Assembly (NCBI RefSeq): GCF_014697075.1
Contig: NZ_JACJRE010000052.1
Coordinates: 1-50,761, forward strand
Source of the DNA: Tolypothrix sp. FACHB-123
GTDB taxonomy: Bacteria; Cyanobacteriota; Cyanobacteriia; Cyanobacteriales; Nostocaceae
Length of the DNA stretch: 50,761 nucleotides
Direction of reading: 5' to 3'
Positions 7,359 to 15,704 of this stretch are shown piece after piece. Position 1 is the first letter of the stretch; the number at the start of each line of letters is the position of its first letter. A program made the translations under genes and the position numbers. The notes under the pieces are model-generated. The model was not told the origin of the DNA. It did not search any database and worked only from the letters and a program-made list of their open reading frames with translations.

Positions 7359-8672
7359 ATGCAGACTGCAATCAAATCCCATGAAGAACAAAATACTCGG
7401 TTGTTTTCTAACCTGGAATTTGATGGAAAGCAGCTAAGTCATCAACCAGGTAGCGTATTAGGAAGTACAGCCTTAGTTGCGGGAACTACGGTAGGTGCGG
7501 GAATTTTAGCTCTACCTGCGGTAACTTTACCATCTGGTATTGTTCCATCCACAGCCCTATTAATTGCAGTCTGGTTATACACTTTAGTATCTGGTTTATT
7601 GATTGCAGAAGCCTCAGTCAATACAATGCGGCTAGCAGGGCGTCCGAGTGTGGGGATGTTAGCGATGATTGAGAACACCCTCGGCTTGATTGGTGCGCGA
7701 GTTGCTGGCGGTACATATTTGTTTTTACACTATGCCTTGCTAGTAGCTTACACCACCCAAGGCGGAGAGATTTTAGGAAATGCGATCGCTAATTTATTAG
7801 GCGTAGAAAATGCTGTCCCTGCATGGGTAGGAACAACTGTGTTCACACTTGTATTTGGTGGGATTATGTATTTTGGGCGAGACAAGTTTGTCGAAAAACT
7901 TAATAGTGTATTTGTCGCTATTGTCCTCGCTTCATTTTTAGGACTCTTATTACTCGCTGGCGGACAAGTTAAGACTACACAGTTTTTCTTTCAAAATTGG
8001 AGTGCAGTCGGCAGCGCTGTGTCAGTCATGGCTGTAGCCTTGTTTTACCATAATATTGTGCCAGTGGTCGTGACTCAGCTAGAAGGGGATACAAGCAAAA
8101 TTCGTCAGTCTATTGTCATTGGTTCCGCGATTCCCTTAATTATGTTCCTAGCCTGGAATGCAGTCATCTTGGGAAGCGTCAGCCCAGATATGGTTCATAA
8201 TACTGGTAATGGTCAAACAATATTTGACCCTTTAGAAATTTTGCGATCGGGTGGTGCAGGAGAATGGTTAGGAGTGCTAGTGTCAATTTTCTCAGAATTT
8301 GCGATCGCCACATCATTCATCGGCTTTGTTTATGGATTGCTAGACTTCTTCCAAGAGATATTCTTAGCTACCCAAATACAACTTTCTAGTCGCTTACGCC
8401 TTTACTCGATGATTCTGTTACCGCCTATGAGTTTCGGAGTCATCAATCCCAACATTTTCTTTACGGCTTTAGATTATGTTGGTACATTTAGCATCTCCGT
8501 TTTAGGTGGAATTATTCCCGTATTAATGACATGGAAGCAACGACACCAACATTCAAACAAAGTTTATCAATCACTTGTTCCTGGTGGTAAAGCCACACTC
8601 ATCGTCATGATTTCCCTGGCCTTAGCCATCATCGGTAAACAGATTTGGTCAACAATAATAAATAATTCGTAA
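7359..8672 (+). CDS. Aromatic amino acid (tyrosine-type) permease
   Basis: The protein has 437 residues from the ATG at 7359. A TTG at 7332 would add nine poorly conserved residues. It is an integral membrane protein of about eleven hydrophobic segments. The first contains GSTALVAGTTVGAGILALP, the signature of the hydroxy/aromatic amino acid permease family (TyrP, TnaB, Mtr). Members import tyrosine or tryptophan by proton symport at the inner membrane. The N-terminal 30 residues are polar and cytoplasmic. The substrate is inferred from family resemblance only. The gene is single, and tyrA in this window is 40 kb away. Family confidence is high, substrate confidence moderate. Confidence 0.88.
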   Translation: MQTAIKSHEEQNTRLFSNLEFDGKQLSHQPGSVLGSTALVAGTTVGAGILALPAVTLPSGIVPSTALLIAVWLYTLVSGLLIAEASVNTMRLAGRPSVGMLAMIENTLGLIGARVAGGTYLFLHYALLVAYTTQGGEILGNAIANLLGVENAVPAWVGTTVFTLVFGGIMYFGRDKFVEKLNSVFVAIVLASFLGLLLLAGGQVKTTQFFFQNWSAVGSAVSVMAVALFYHNIVPVVVTQLEGDTSKIRQSIVIGSAIPLIMFLAWNAVILGSVSPDMVHNTGNGQTIFDPLEILRSGGAGEWLGVLVSIFSEFAIATSFIGFVYGLLDFFQEIFLATQIQLSSRLRLYSMILLPPMSFGVINPNIFFTALDYVGTFSISVLGGIIPVLMTWKQRHQHSNKVYQSLVPGGKATLIVMISLALAIIGKQIWSTIINNS

Positions 8673-8719
8673 TACTTCGACAAGCTCAGTACAAGTTCGT
8701 AATTCGTAATTCGTAATTA
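8665..8719 (+). repeat. AATTCGT heptamer repeats after the permease gene
   Basis: Several AATTCGT units, interrupted by TACTTCGACAAGCTCAGTAC, lie between the permease stop and kptA. Shorter runs of the same heptamer occur at 10350-10372 and 15095-15106, each just after a stop codon. Confidence 0.8.
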
Positions 8720-8744
8720 AATTAAGGATTATGACAAATAACAA

Positions 8745-9311
8745 ATGACACGCACAGCGCCCAAAATAATGGACAATCGCTTAGTTAAAATCAGCAAATA
8801 TCTCAGCAAACATCTACGCCACCAACCAGATAGCATTGGTATTAAACTCGCTGCTGGTGGCTGGGTGGAAGTGCAAGAACTTTTAGCAGCCTGTGCCAAG
8901 CATCAATTTCCCTTCACCTTGGAGGAATTGCAAGAAGTAGTCGTCACTAATGATAAAAAGCGCTTTTCCTTTGACTCTACAGGCACTCTCATCCGTGCTA
9001 ATCAAGGACATAGTGTAGAAGTCGATTTGCAATTCCAACCAGTTATTCCACCACAGGTGTTGTATCACGGTACAGGACATAAGTCTGTAGAGTCAATTCT
9101 ACAAACAGGAATTTCTAAAATGTCACGGCACCATGTCCATTTATCAATAGATATTGCCACAGCCCAGACTGTTGGTGCTAGACATGGAAAACCTGTAGTC
9201 TTGGCTGTAGACACTGCATCAATGTATCGAGCAGGTTATCAATTCTACTGTTCTGATAATGGTGTTTGGTTAGTTGACAATGTACCGCCTGAATATCTGC
9301 AAAAAATTTAA
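8745..9311 (+). CDS. kptA: RNA 2'-phosphotransferase (KptA/Tpt1 family)
   Basis: The protein has 188 residues. The N-terminal winged-helix part begins at LVKISKYLSKHLRHQPDSIG, with the conserved K-x-L-S-x-x-L-R-H motif. The C-terminal ADP-ribosyltransferase-like part has LYHGTGHKSVESIL and the SRHHVHLS block. The enzyme moves an internal 2'-phosphate from RNA to NAD, yielding ADP-ribose cyclic phosphate. In eukaryotes it completes tRNA splicing. Bacteria usually lack that splicing route, so the natural substrate here is unknown. ATG codons at 8745 and 8769 both fit, and neither has a strong ribosome binding site. The neighbours give no functional hint. Confidence 0.93.
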   Translation: MTRTAPKIMDNRLVKISKYLSKHLRHQPDSIGIKLAAGGWVEVQELLAACAKHQFPFTLEELQEVVVTNDKKRFSFDSTGTLIRANQGHSVEVDLQFQPVIPPQVLYHGTGHKSVESILQTGISKMSRHHVHLSIDIATAQTVGARHGKPVVLAVDTASMYRAGYQFYCSDNGVWLVDNVPPEYLQKI

Positions 9312-9839
9312 CTCGACAGTACGACGGGCACTATAATTGGGAATTCATTTCCTATTGAGGACTTTAGCGGCACATCAATATATTCTAGAGGGCATGGCAG
9401 TGCCATGCCCCTACCATCTGTCCCATTGTTTTTTTAATTGGGATAAATTATTTTTGAACCGCAGAGTACGCAGAGGAGGACACTTGCGTGGACGGCTTTG
9501 CCGACTTAAGCAAAGTGTCTGTCGTGCAGAGAAAATATAGTGGTTGGGATGATTCAGAGAAGATTTTCCCCCATGCCCAATGCCCCATGCCCAATATTTT
9601 CTGCATACCCCCCTAACTCCCAGAGATATAGATAAACAGGAAAGGAAAATTGCTTCACTTTCTAAAACTGCATAAGTTCGACAAGCTGAGAACTATAGAA
9701 CAGTGAGACAACCAAAGCAAAAGGTTTTGCTAACTAAGGCAACCAATGTCACGGTATCTCTACTAGCAATTTTCCCTGGATGATTAATTCCAGTCCATAC
9801 TCACAACTGTTTGTCATGTATTTTATTGGAGAACAAAAA
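9312..9839. other. Intergenic region carrying a degenerate MITE and other repeats
   Basis: It holds a decayed copy of the 100-bp repeat element (about 9340-9443) and a direct repeat around CGCAGAGTACGCAGAGG (9460-9476). A hairpin at 9478-9520 has arms GACACTTGC/GCAAAGTGTC and an inner CGGCTTTGCCG. CCCATGCCCAATG-type heptamers lie at 9571-9597. No coding frame is convincing. GGAG lies ten bases before the ATG at 9840. Confidence 0.65.
9340..9443 (+). mobile_element. Degenerate copy of the 100-bp MITE-like element
   Basis: The core (CACATCAATATATTCTAGAG, then a GGGCATGGC/GCCATGCCC palindrome, then CTACCATCTGTC) matches the intact elements at 20843-20942 and 29508-29607. The terminal inverted repeats have decayed: only AATT and AATTGGGAT remnants remain. 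It is the oldest-looking of the three copies. Confidence 0.7.
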
Positions 9840-10343
9840 ATGAAAGGTATTAAAGGTTTAGCATCTTTGATGGTTGTATTTGGCTTAATGGTTTGCGCTC
9901 CTAAAGCCAATGCTGAAAAGTTACCCACCAACGATGTACAAACTCAATTCACTCAATCTACAACTGATAACGATAATTTCAAAACCTATATTAACCAAGG
10001 ATTTTCATTATTAGAAAAGGATGATTATCGCGGCGCTATTCAAGCTTTTAACCAAGCAATCCGAATAGTACCCAATAATCCCTATGGCTATCTTGGTAGA
10101 GGTTTTGCTTACTTTAACTTAAAGCAATATCAAGAAGCCAAAGCAGATTTTGACCAAACTATTAACCTGAATTCTAATATTGGTTATGCTTATTTGTTCC
10201 GAGGTATGTCTAATTATGCCTTAGGTAGCAAGCAGCAAGCAATTTCTGATTTGCAAATAGCAGCTAATATTTTCCAAAAGGCAGGGGAAACAGAAATGGC
10301 TCAAAAATCTCTTGATGCTTTAGAGCGGATACGGAATGCGTAA
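9840..10343 (+). CDS. Small exported TPR protein
   Basis: The protein has 167 residues from the ATG at 9840, which has GGAG ten bases upstream. Upstream in-frame codons (9780) lack a ribosome binding site. A signal peptide (MKGIKGLASL... to KANA) probably ends after residue 25. About three tetratricopeptide repeats follow, including DDYRGAIQAFNQAIRIVPNN and KQYQEAKADFDQTINLNSN. TPRs are protein-binding scaffolds, and this one should act in the periplasm or thylakoid lumen. It lies 254 bases before the CHAT gene on the same strand and may belong with the two CHAT proteins that follow. That link is inferred from position. Confidence 0.8.
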   Translation: MKGIKGLASLMVVFGLMVCAPKANAEKLPTNDVQTQFTQSTTDNDNFKTYINQGFSLLEKDDYRGAIQAFNQAIRIVPNNPYGYLGRGFAYFNLKQYQEAKADFDQTINLNSNIGYAYLFRGMSNYALGSKQQAISDLQIAANIFQKAGETEMAQKSLDALERIRNA

Positions 10344-10395
10344 CTTCTAAATTCGTAATTCGTAATTCTTAATTTACGCGATGGTTGCTAATAAT

Positions 10396-10430
10396 GTAGG
10401 GTGTGTTGTCGCGTAACACAACGCACCTAC
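10396..10430. repeat. GTAGGGTG...CACCTAC palindromic repeat
   Basis: This is an imperfect inverted repeat beginning GTAGGGTGTGTTGT and ending ACACAACGCACCTAC. It is one of several GTAGG-bounded palindromes in this window (3973-4035, 12058-12121, 45990-46025). Confidence 0.6.
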
Positions 10431-10497
10431 AATTATTAAATGTCTGATAACCTCAGAGATTACATCCCCAGGTATAATGATAAACTCAGATAAAACT

Positions 10498-10530
10498 AGA
10501 TACCCGATTTATTTAATAAGTCGGGTATCT
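10498..10530. promoter_or_regulatory. Stable hairpin between the TPR and CHAT genes
   Basis: AGATACCCGATTT at 10498-10510 pairs with AAGTCGGGTATCT at 10518-10530 (13 bp with one G-U) around a 7-base loop. There is no T-run on either side. It could be an attenuator, an RNA-processing site or protection for the upstream message. Its stability is seen; its role is not. Confidence 0.5.
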
Positions 10531-10597
10531 GGGTAGCTAGCTTGAATTATCAAATCAGAAAAAACTGCTGGCTAAATTTATTTATAGATAGGAAAAT

Positions 10598-12028
10598 ATG
10601 CAACAAAAATTAGCTCTGGCATTCATTAGCTGTGTTACTTGCTTAACATTACCTCTAGCTTCGACCATAGCATTAGATAAATCGCCACTTTTATTAACAA
10701 ATATCAATAAAACATCAATATTAGAAAAGCAAACTCCTATCTCTCACAATCTGCTCAAGTCGCTGATTGCCCAAAATCAACCCACAGCAGCCTTAGAAAT
10801 TTCTGAACGTGGAAGAGAAAGAGGGTTAGTAGATTTATTAGCTCAAAGTTTACCAACAAAAAATGTAGATACACCAAGGGTTGAGGAAATTAAGCAAGTA
10901 GCTAAAAATCAAAATGCTACCCTTGTGCAATATACACTTTTAAAAGCAGATGTGACTGTTGATGGTAAAAGACAAACTCAAGATTCTGAATTGGTAATTT
11001 GGGTGATTCCGCCTACTGGTGAAATTTCTCTGCGTAAGGTTGATTTACAAGCTTGGCAACAAAAAGAAAAGACGACACTGGCAGATTTGATTAAGCAAGT
11101 TCAACCACATAGTAGCGCAAGAGTTGAGCTAAATAAAGGTGGAATCAGAGCAACAGTCAGCAAACAAAATCCTTCTAAATTAACTTGGAAGCAATTAAAT
11201 CAAATACTGATTCAACCAATTGCCGACCTTTTACCCAAAAACCCAGAGTCTAGAGTAATTTTTATTCCTCAAGATAAACTATTTTTAGTTCCTTTTGCGG
11301 CGCTACAAGATGAAAATAATAAATATTTAATTGAAAAACATACAATTGCTACTGCACCAGCAATTCAAGTTCTAGATTTATTGGCAAAACGCAGCGCTGC
11401 AAATACCAATGCTAATCAAAATGTGCTGATAGTTGGTAATCCTACCTTACCTACTAAACCTTTATATGAGGATGAAAAATTTAACCAACTACCACCCCTA
11501 CCAGGTACAGAAAAGGAAGCAAAAAGTATTGCCAATATCTATAATACTCAAGCGTTAATAGGAGATGCGGCAACAGAAACAACGGTTGTCCAGCAAATGT
11601 CCACCGCCAGAATTATTCATTTAGCAACTACAGGATTTTTAGCACAAGCTTTAGAAATTCCTGGTTTATTGGCGTTTGCACCTTCGAGTCAAGATGATGG
11701 TTGGTTAACTAGTAGTGAAGTTAATAAGCTGAAGTTAAAAGCAGATTTAGTTGTTTTAAGTAGTTGTGATTCGGCTTTAGGAAAAATCACAGGTGATGGT
11801 GTAATTGGCTTATCTCGTGCATTTTTTGTGGCGGGTGCAAACAGTGTAATCGGAACTTTGGGCGATATTCCTGATGACCAAACAGCAGCATTAATGACCG
11901 AATTTCATAAAAATTTAAGTAAAAATTCTGATAAAGCTGCGGCGTTGCGACAAGCGATGTTGGCGACGATGAAACGAAATCCTAATCCGTTGGATTGGGG
12001 GATGTTTATATTAGTGGGTTTGCCTTAA
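10598..12028 (+). CDS. CHAT-domain protein with the catalytic His replaced (pseudo-caspase-like)
   Basis: The protein has 476 residues. A signal-like N-terminus (residues 1-25) and a short linker lead straight into the region found after the TPR array in the downstream protein (AALEISERGRERGLVDLLAQ). The CHAT domain covers about residues 150-476. CHAT enzymes use a His/Cys dyad within HLATHG and LSACxxG. Here His341-Leu-Ala-Thr-Thr345-Gly has Thr where the catalytic His should be, while Cys390 (LSSCDSALG) is kept. The conserved SLWxxDD is also altered to TLGDIPDD. It is probably a non-peptidase paralogue that binds or regulates. The 127-base gap to the active TPR-CHAT gene suggests joint expression. 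Family is certain, role inferred. Confidence 0.88.
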   Translation: MQQKLALAFISCVTCLTLPLASTIALDKSPLLLTNINKTSILEKQTPISHNLLKSLIAQNQPTAALEISERGRERGLVDLLAQSLPTKNVDTPRVEEIKQVAKNQNATLVQYTLLKADVTVDGKRQTQDSELVIWVIPPTGEISLRKVDLQAWQQKEKTTLADLIKQVQPHSSARVELNKGGIRATVSKQNPSKLTWKQLNQILIQPIADLLPKNPESRVIFIPQDKLFLVPFAALQDENNKYLIEKHTIATAPAIQVLDLLAKRSAANTNANQNVLIVGNPTLPTKPLYEDEKFNQLPPLPGTEKEAKSIANIYNTQALIGDAATETTVVQQMSTARIIHLATTGFLAQALEIPGLLAFAPSSQDDGWLTSSEVNKLKLKADLVVLSSCDSALGKITGDGVIGLSRAFFVAGANSVIGTLGDIPDDQTAALMTEFHKNLSKNSDKAAALRQAMLATMKRNPNPLDWGMFILVGLP

Positions 12029-12057
12029 TTGTGTCAATTCGCTTGGTGTTAAAAATT

Positions 12058-12121
12058 GTAGGGGCACGGCACTGATAAAATTATATGATGCTGCAAAATA
12101 TTATGGATGCCGTGCCCCTAC
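12058..12121. repeat. GTAGGGGC palindromic repeat between the CHAT genes
   Basis: GTAGGGGCACGGCA at 12058-12071 has its exact complement at 12108-12121, a 14-bp perfect inverted repeat around a 36-base loop. It is probably a small dispersed element. If transcribed it would fold between the two CHAT cistrons. ATAATTCAT heptamer-like repeats follow before the next ATG. Confidence 0.75.
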
Positions 12122-12155
12122 GACTTCATAATTCATAATTCATCATTAATAATTT

Positions 12156-15095
12156 ATGATGCGTTTTTATAAAAGTGGCTTTGGTATTTTTGTTTGTTTA
12201 TTAGCGATTGTTTCTACTTCTTCTGTTTTTAATTTGCCAATGGTAACAGCATCGCGAGTTTTGGCGCAAACAACAGATGTACGGAAAGCCGAAGCAGACA
12301 GATTGTTGCAGCTAGGTATTCAGCAGCTTCAGACAAGTCAATTTACAGCAGCATTGCAGTCTTGGCAGCAAGCACTTTCTATCTACCGCGAAATTAAAGA
12401 CCGTGAAGGTGAGCGTAAAGCACTCTTGAATCTCGGTCTTGCCTACGTTTATTTAGGAGACTACTCTAAAGCTATTGAGTATCTACAACAAAGCTTGTCC
12501 ATAGCACAGGAAATTAAAAACCGTCAAAGTGAGGGTAAAGCACTCTTGAATCTCGGTCTTGCCTACCTTTCTTTGGGAGACTACCCCAAAGCTATTGAGT
12601 ACCAACAACAAGTATTAGTGATCGCACGGGAAATTAAAGACCGTGAAAGTGAAGGTGCAGCACTCTTGAATCTCGGTCTTGCCTACGTTTATTTAGGAGA
12701 CTACCCTAAAGCTATTGAGTACCTACAACAAAGCTTGTCCATAGCACAGGAAATTAAAGACCGTGAAGGTGAGGGTAAGTCACTAGGAAATCTCGGTCTT
12801 GCCTACCTTTCTTTGGGAAAATACCCCAAAGCTATTGAGTATCTACAACAACTATTGGCGATCGCAAGAGAAATCAAAGACCGTCAAAGTGAAGGTGCAG
12901 CACTCTCGAATCTAGGTCTTGTCTACGTTTATTTAGGAGACTACAAACAAGCTATTGAGTACCTACAACAAGGCTTGGCGATCGCACGCCAAATCAAAGA
13001 CCGTCAAAGTGAGGGTAAGGCACTGGGAAATCTCGGTCTTGCTTACAGTTCCTTGGGAGACTACCCTAAAGTTATTGAATACTATCAACAAGGCTTGGCG
13101 ATCGCACGCCAAATCAAAGACCGTCAAAGTGAGGGTAAGGTACTGGGAAATCTCGGTACTGCTTACGGTTACTTGGGAGACTACCCTAAAGTTATTGAAT
13201 ACTCACAACAAAGCTTGGCGATCGCGCGCTCAATTAAAGACCGTGAAAGTGAGGGAAAGGCACTGGGAAATCTCGGTCTTGCCTACTATTTCTTGGGAGA
13301 CCACAAAAAAGCTATTGAGTACTATCAACAAAGCTTGGCGATCGCACGAGAAATTCAAGACCGTCAAAATGAGGGTACAGCACTAGGAAATCTTGGTCTT
13401 GCCTACTATTTCTTGGGAGACTACAAAAAAGCTATTGAGTATCATCAACAAAGCTTGGCGATCGCACGAGAAATTCAAGATCGTCAAGGTGAGGGTAAGT
13501 CACTGGGAAATCTCGGTACTGCTTACGGTTACTTGGGAGACTACCCTAAAGCTATTGAGTATCATCAACAAAGCTTGGCGATCGCGCGAGAAATTAAAGA
13601 CCGTAATAGTGAAAGTCTCGCACTAAATAATCTAGGATTTGCTTTCTATAAACAAGGCAATCTCACTTTAGCCGAGAGTACCCTAATTGAAAGCATAAAA
13701 GTTAAAGAATCTCTCCGGGGTCGAGAATTAAAGGATAGTGAAAAAGTCTCCATTTTTGAAACCCAACGTAATACCTACAACACTTTACAAAAAGTCCTAA
13801 TTGCTCAAAATAGAACTGAAGCCGCTTTAGAAATAGCTGAACGCGGACGAGGACGCGCATTTGTCGATTTACTCGCTTCTCGATTATCTATTAACTCCAA
13901 TGAACAATTCCCAACTCCACCAAACATTAAAGAAATTAAACAAATTGCCAAATTACAAAATGCTACTCTCGTTCAATATTCAGTAGTTACAGATGATTTC
14001 AAAATAGCAGGTAAATCACAAGCTCAAGAATCAGAATTATATATTTGGGTGATTAAACCTACAGGTGAAGTCTCATTTCATCGCAGTGACCTTAAGTCTT
14101 TATTGGAAAAAGAAAATATAAATTTATCCCAATTAGTCACCAATGTGCGTGCTTCTATTGGTGTGGTAGATATTAATAGTCGGGCTGGTGGTATCGTTGT
14201 TGCTGGTAATAATGTAGATAAAACTCAGCAAAATCAACGCTTAAAGCAGTTACATGAACTGTTAATTAAACCGATCGCAGATAGTCTACCCAAAAACCCC
14301 AACGACCGGGTAATATTTATACCTCAAGGTTCGCTGTTTTTGGTTCCTTTCCCAGCGTTGCAAGATGCAGACAATAAATATTTAATTGAAAAACACACTA
14401 TCTTAACTGCGCCATCAATTCAGGTATTGGATTTAACACGCAAGCAAAAGCTGAAAAATGGACAAGCGAAAATCGGGACAGGAGAAGCTTTGGTAGTCGG
14501 TAATCCTACTATGCCGAGTGTAGCTTTAAAAGTAGGAGAAAAACCAATCAAGTTACCGCCATTATTGGGTGCAGAACGTGAAGCAACTGCGATCGCACCT
14601 CTATTGAAAACCAAACCGATCACAGGTAATCAAGCCACAGAAACAGCGATCGCGCAAAAAATGCCGCAAGCGCGATACATTCATTTAGCAACACATGGCT
14701 TACTGGATGATAATCGGGGTTTGGGAAGTGCGATCGCTTTAACTCCATCTGCTAAAGATGATGGTTTGCTAACTGCGGAAGAAATTTTAGATATGAAAAT
14801 CAATGCAGATTTAGTTGTTCTCAGCGCTTGTGATACTGGTAGAGGTCGGATTACAGGTGATGGTGTAATTGGTCTATCTCGTTCTTTGATTAGCGCAGGT
14901 GTTCCCAGCGTGATGGTTTCTCTCTGGGCTGTAGATGATGGTTCTACAGCATTTTTAATGACGGAATTTTATCAAAATCTGCAACAAGGTCTTGACAAAG
15001 CTACAGCATTACGCAAAGCAATGTTAACAGCGAAGGATAAATATACCAATCCTTTGCATTGGTCTGCGTTTACGTTAATTGGCGAAGCGGAATAA
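12156..15095 (+). CDS. Exported TPR-CHAT protein with intact caspase-like dyad
   Basis: The protein has 979 residues. A signal peptide ends around VLAQ (residue 38). A long TPR array covers about residues 45-490, with 40-residue units of the form LGLAYxxLGDYPKAIEYxQQ. The linker includes AALEIAERGRGRAFVDLLAS. The C-terminal CHAT domain covers about residues 640-979, with His847 in HLATHG and Cys892 in LSACDTGRG. CHAT proteases belong to the clan of caspases and separase, and TPR modules often sense or recruit the trigger or substrate. The signal peptide implies action outside the cytoplasm. The repeats are nearly identical at DNA level, so length may vary between strains. The target is unknown. 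Confidence 0.9.
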   Translation: MMRFYKSGFGIFVCLLAIVSTSSVFNLPMVTASRVLAQTTDVRKAEADRLLQLGIQQLQTSQFTAALQSWQQALSIYREIKDREGERKALLNLGLAYVYLGDYSKAIEYLQQSLSIAQEIKNRQSEGKALLNLGLAYLSLGDYPKAIEYQQQVLVIAREIKDRESEGAALLNLGLAYVYLGDYPKAIEYLQQSLSIAQEIKDREGEGKSLGNLGLAYLSLGKYPKAIEYLQQLLAIAREIKDRQSEGAALSNLGLVYVYLGDYKQAIEYLQQGLAIARQIKDRQSEGKALGNLGLAYSSLGDYPKVIEYYQQGLAIARQIKDRQSEGKVLGNLGTAYGYLGDYPKVIEYSQQSLAIARSIKDRESEGKALGNLGLAYYFLGDHKKAIEYYQQSLAIAREIQDRQNEGTALGNLGLAYYFLGDYKKAIEYHQQSLAIAREIQDRQGEGKSLGNLGTAYGYLGDYPKAIEYHQQSLAIAREIKDRNSESLALNNLGFAFYKQGNLTLAESTLIESIKVKESLRGRELKDSEKVSIFETQRNTYNTLQKVLIAQNRTEAALEIAERGRGRAFVDLLASRLSINSNEQFPTPPNIKEIKQIAKLQNATLVQYSVVTDDFKIAGKSQAQESELYIWVIKPTGEVSFHRSDLKSLLEKENINLSQLVTNVRASIGVVDINSRAGGIVVAGNNVDKTQQNQRLKQLHELLIKPIADSLPKNPNDRVIFIPQGSLFLVPFPALQDADNKYLIEKHTILTAPSIQVLDLTRKQKLKNGQAKIGTGEALVVGNPTMPSVALKVGEKPIKLPPLLGAEREATAIAPLLKTKPITGNQATETAIAQKMPQARYIHLATHGLLDDNRGLGSAIALTPSAKDDGLLTAEEILDMKINADLVVLSACDTGRGRITGDGVIGLSRSLISAGVPSVMVSLWAVDDGSTAFLMTEFYQNLQQGLDKATALRKAMLTAKDKYTNPLHWSAFTLIGEAE
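12391..13620 (+). repeat. 120-bp coding tandem repeat, ten units without indels
   Basis: The AAATTAAAGACCGT or AAATCAAAGACCGT element recurs every 120 bases from 12391 to 13591 with no insertion or deletion. Each unit encodes one 40-residue TPR. Later units share the HIP1-containing TTGGCGATCGCACG, which earlier units lack or have in mutated form. This suggests the array grew by duplication of the later part. Confidence 0.93.
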
Positions 15096-15106
15096 TAATT
15101 CGTAAT

Positions 15107-15472
15107 TTATGTTTTTAATCGGCGATCGCGGTTGGCTTGAGTTCCCGATCGCTCTCTTCCCGGACGAACCCAAGCAATATCGCGATCGGAATCTAATGTC
15201 ATTTGGGTATCGCGCTCAACATCGCTGTGAAAGCCGCCACGGGTGGGAAATCCGACATTATTGCGCGGACTGGCGAACATGTGATAGACAGTCACCGCTT
15301 GAGTTCTTTCTATCAGATACTGTTGCGCTAGGGTATCTGCGCCTTTAGCATCGCCAACAATAAAAGATTCATTTTGGGCGATCGCGCGATCGATTTCCGG
15401 ACGGTAGTAGGTATCAAACTCTGCTGGTGTTAAGTCAAGGTGTCCGCTAATGAAATTGACAATTTTCGGCAT
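15107..15472 (-). CDS. Small SLOG-like (Rossmann nucleotide-binding) protein
   Basis: The protein has 121 residues. A beta-strand start IVNFISGHLDLT precedes the glycine motif VGDAKGADTLAQQYL (residues 39-53), as in SLOG/YspA-type nucleotide-sensing folds. The tail is basic (RPGRERSG, RDRRLKT). Such domains bind nucleotides or nucleotide-derived signals, but members of this subgroup are mostly uncharacterised. It is convergent with the TPR-CHAT gene, with only 11 bases between their stops. The function cannot be named from the sequence. Confidence 0.65.
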   Translation of the reverse strand: MPKIVNFISGHLDLTPAEFDTYYRPEIDRAIAQNESFIVGDAKGADTLAQQYLIERTQAVTVYHMFASPRNNVGFPTRGGFHSDVERDTQMTLDSDRDIAWVRPGRERSGTQANRDRRLKT

Positions 15473-15704
15473 AGGAGATGGGGAAAGCTAACCCACTAAC
15501 CGCAAGACAGATAAAATTCAACAAACATAACAAATATAATGTAATGACTCTCCTGGATTAAGGATTATTTGCTAAAGGGCATCTCAGCTAAGAAATCCTG
15601 ATAATCTGGAGACAAAACCGCTCTCTGTTAATAAATCGGGGTGCTGAACGTAAAACATATTGTTACAATACTTAACATAATCAATTCGACCGGTGGCATT
15701 CTTC

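Noticed and set aside
9840-9915. Lipoprotein signal in the small TPR protein (FGLMVC)
   Set aside because: The residue before Cys is Val, not Ala/Gly/Ser, and a normal cleavage site (KANA) follows.
12955-13626. Long plus-strand open frames overlapping the TPR array of the CHAT gene in another frame
   Set aside because: They exist because the 120-bp repeats lack stops in that frame; the translation is a meaningless repeat and the TPR frame is clearly real.
15109-15348. Plus-strand frame opposite the SLOG-like gene
   Set aside because: No conserved motif; the minus strand carries the GDAKGAD nucleotide-binding pattern.
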